Shown here: piece after piece, positions 61,540-64,000 of the stretch | Layout of the letters: every line of letters begins with the position of its first letter | Numbering within the stretch: position 1 is the first letter of the stretch | From: Pontederia crassipes | Lineage: Eukaryota; Streptophyta; Magnoliopsida; Commelinales; Pontederiaceae | Length of the DNA stretch: 64,000 nucleotides | NCBI GenBank assembly: GCA_030549335.1 | Contig: CM060187.1 | Location: 50,550,203-50,614,202, forward strand | Direction: 5' to 3' | Position numbers and translations under genes: made by a program | Notes under the pieces: model-generated | The model's input: only the letters and a program-made list of their open reading frames with translations | The model's database searches: none | What the model was told of the DNA's origin: nothing

Positions 61540-64000
61540 AATATATTGTGCAGCGATGGTGTAAGAACAAACAAGGTGCACAACTCGCCTTATAACACTT
61601 CGGGAAGCACCTATCTCGAAGTTGTCACAGGATCAAAAACTTTGTTGTCTTGCAACTTACCTATAAATATAAATAGGCAACAATCATTAGAATATGATAT
61701 AACATAGCAGAAGACTAATAATTTAAACCATTTTCAAAAGGTTATAGCACTTAACTTTTACTTAACCGTGGACATGTGCAAGCACCATTGGTCATGAGCA
61801 TTGTTCGTGGTCATTTCATTTATTAACACCTTCGATCATGATGATACATGCAGGGGAAATTCATCTCATGAGCTTACGCCTAATATGTAAATCATGACAA
61901 TTTGGAAGACACATGTCATCCATAAATGCACTTATTAACCATAATCGTATGAATGCAATAACAATGCATATATGCAATAATAACATTAAAGGGGTACGAT
62001 TAATCAATTTCAATAATAATTCAATATGTTGCTATATGAGTCATTACTCTAGCATTACCTAAAACAATAAGATGCAATCAATAAAGAAAATCCGATAACA
62101 ACTCGATTCAATCCAATACAATGCTATTACTAGGTAAAACATTAACCTAGTTTCATTCCAAATTATCAATTCTTTAAGCAATAAAAGACTATTCAATAAC
62201 AATATAAGTATTTCTTTAACCTAAATTCATTCCAATTATTTAATTTCTAGGCTCACCAATATTAAGCATGAACAATACAATCAATATGGCATCATCGTGC
62301 CCAATATGACACAAGGTCCAATAGCGCTCATGCTTAATAAATTAATATCATTATCTTATTTGTTATCACTTGATGAATGAAAGTTTGCACAAAGACTTCC
62401 CTAGTTTGATCCCATATAGCCACTCTCAAGTGACAACTCCAATTTCAATCCAATTAATTAGCAATCAATATGTCAGTCTTTAACAATAAGTTAGAGGACT
62501 GAATCTTGTCTTAGTCGCAATGGTGTGACTAGCTAGATCACGGCGAATCTGTTCGTTCCCTAATACAATAAGTGTCATAAATGGCCAATCAATCAATGTG
62601 AAGACATCTACCTCCCAATATGACAGACTCGTCAGATAATTCCTCTGACGGGGTTCATTTAATCAATCAATACATCAATGCATTAACAATTTCTACTTAC
62701 AACTTGGCATGCATTTCGGAAGCATCTAAGTTATCAATCAGATCAATTAAAAATGCTAAACAATCTATCAATGCATTAGAGCGGTCGACCGGTCATATCT
62801 AGCGGTCGACCATCTTGTGTCAAACTTCGACCCACACGGACAAGACATTGACATCGATCGACTGATTTTATATACAAAAACAACCGACATAACCATGACA
62901 TGTGCAGAAAGTCGACCGATCATGATCAATGGTCGACCGGTCCATACCGGCAAGATAACCCTATGTGCTTTTTACTACATTTTTATTTTCAAAATAACAT
63001 ACAATGAGCCACTCATTATAAAATCATGATAGACTCTCAATCAAGTTCAAAACATAATTCAATCATCAATTCCTAGCATGCAAAGATTCTAAACTTCGAT
63101 GGAACATAATATCATTTTTAAAATAAGAAGAAATCATGCATTTATGCATCATGAACATTTAAAGAAAATACACTAATGATCCCTCCTTTGAGAATTCTAA
63201 TATATAACATTAACTATCAATCATATGAATAACATTTTCCAAAGCATTAGATCATTACTTTGGACAGATTTTAACATACTAGTGGTTCTCAATTTATAAC
63301 TTCACTTATAGAAGTTGATATTCAATTCATTCTAATTTTATTTGAAAGTAGACATTAACAGGTCTTAAAGATAAATTTCTCAAAATTTAACTCCATATTA
63401 TGTGCTCTCAGAGAATTTGACATTTACATCAATCTTGCTATGTTTAAACAGATTAACAGTCATGTGAAGAAAGAACTATATCTTTCTTCACACATATTCA
63501 AAATAAAGTTCAGATAAAATATTTTTTGAACATCTTTCTGCATATAAAAATTCATGGAATTACATGATCTTTACAATTTTGTTTGCAATTAACAAGTCAG
63601 CTCAAATACTTTTTGGAACAGTTTGACAACAATTCAATCTTTGAATATAACTGAAATAATACATCTCAGATTGATTCCAGTTCCTATGAAAAATAGACTT
63701 CTATGGATACGTGTCCATATACCATTTGTGATTTTTGGAACACTATAACCTATCTTACATACTAATGCAAATGAGTACAACAATCTGAAATTTCGGATCA
63801 GCATGATAGTGAGCTACTTATTGGGTCATAACTTTGTCTATACAGTTTGGATTGGCATGATTCTTCTTCCTATTGAAATTAGACTTCATATGTAATTTTT
63901 AGATAAGCATAACCTATTCAAAAATGTTTCCAAACATATGCTACAAAATCTGAAGAAATTCTTATTTTCACTTTCGTTATTAGAAACTTATGATTATCAC
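61540..64000. other. Probable non-coding LTR-retrotransposon sequence, cut by the window edge
   Basis: No ORF. The style resembles long non-coding LTR or UTR regions: related segments repeat (for example ATTCC.GTTCCTATGAAA..TAGACTTC and CTTCCTATTGAAATTAGACTTC at about 63676 and 63866, each followed by ATAACCTAT). Three GGTCGACC sites lie at 62782-62939. No termini are visible, so this is a weak call. Confidence 0.3.

Overview
This window is nuclear DNA of a flowering plant, probably a monocot. The gene models are GT-AG spliced. Several coding exons are strongly GC-rich (acyltransferase, PSB27-like, DUF538, D14-like) and sit in very AT-rich intergenic DNA, as in commelinid monocots. Most of the space is transposon remnants and microsatellites. 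The species cannot be named from sequence alone; a non-grass commelinid is my best guess.

Host genes, all on the + strand: (1) the 3' end of a CASC3/Barentsz-like exon-junction-complex gene (109-2213), with one GC-AG intron; (2) a small heavy-metal-associated (HMA) domain gene (7545-8706) with CT microsatellites in the leader and in an intron; (3) a single-exon DUF538 secretory protein gene (14136-14612); (4) a divergent D14/KAI2-family alpha/beta hydrolase (34040-35551, two exons); (5) a single-exon PSB27-type photosystem II assembly gene (36542-37090) with an I-box/G-box promoter module; (6) a two-exon BAHD acyltransferase (47125-48522). They look unrelated, not like a cluster or pathway.

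Mobile DNA, where target-site duplications (TSDs) let several insertions be delimited to the base: two 5'-truncated RTE-type LINE tails (about 2655-3114 and 9302-9470); a 241-bp poly(A) retroposon of unrecognised family (3419-3659); a 1,896-bp CACTA element with three internal tandem arrays (17489-19384, TSD ATA); a second CACTA element (24603-30098, TSD AGA) split by a 4,934-bp Copia retrotransposon (24685-29618) with LTRs about 97.5% identical and a frameshifted polyprotein; a 2,470-bp solo-LTR-like element (37944-40413, TSD GTTAA); a MULE-like element with a GC-rich interior (about 41003-41671); and a 4.3-kb decayed hAT element (56346-60655) with a RICESLEEPER-type transposase pseudogene. 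Foldback elements, MITE-like sequences and degenerate minisatellites fill other gaps. The last 2.4 kb resembles non-coding LTR-retrotransposon sequence cut by the window edge.

I found no CRISPR array, rRNA or intact tRNA gene, and no convincing undescribed multi-gene system. The most useful leads are the precisely delimited nested insertions, the unclassified poly(A) retroposon, the GC-AG intron, the CACTA element with GC-rich cargo, and the divergent hydrolase.
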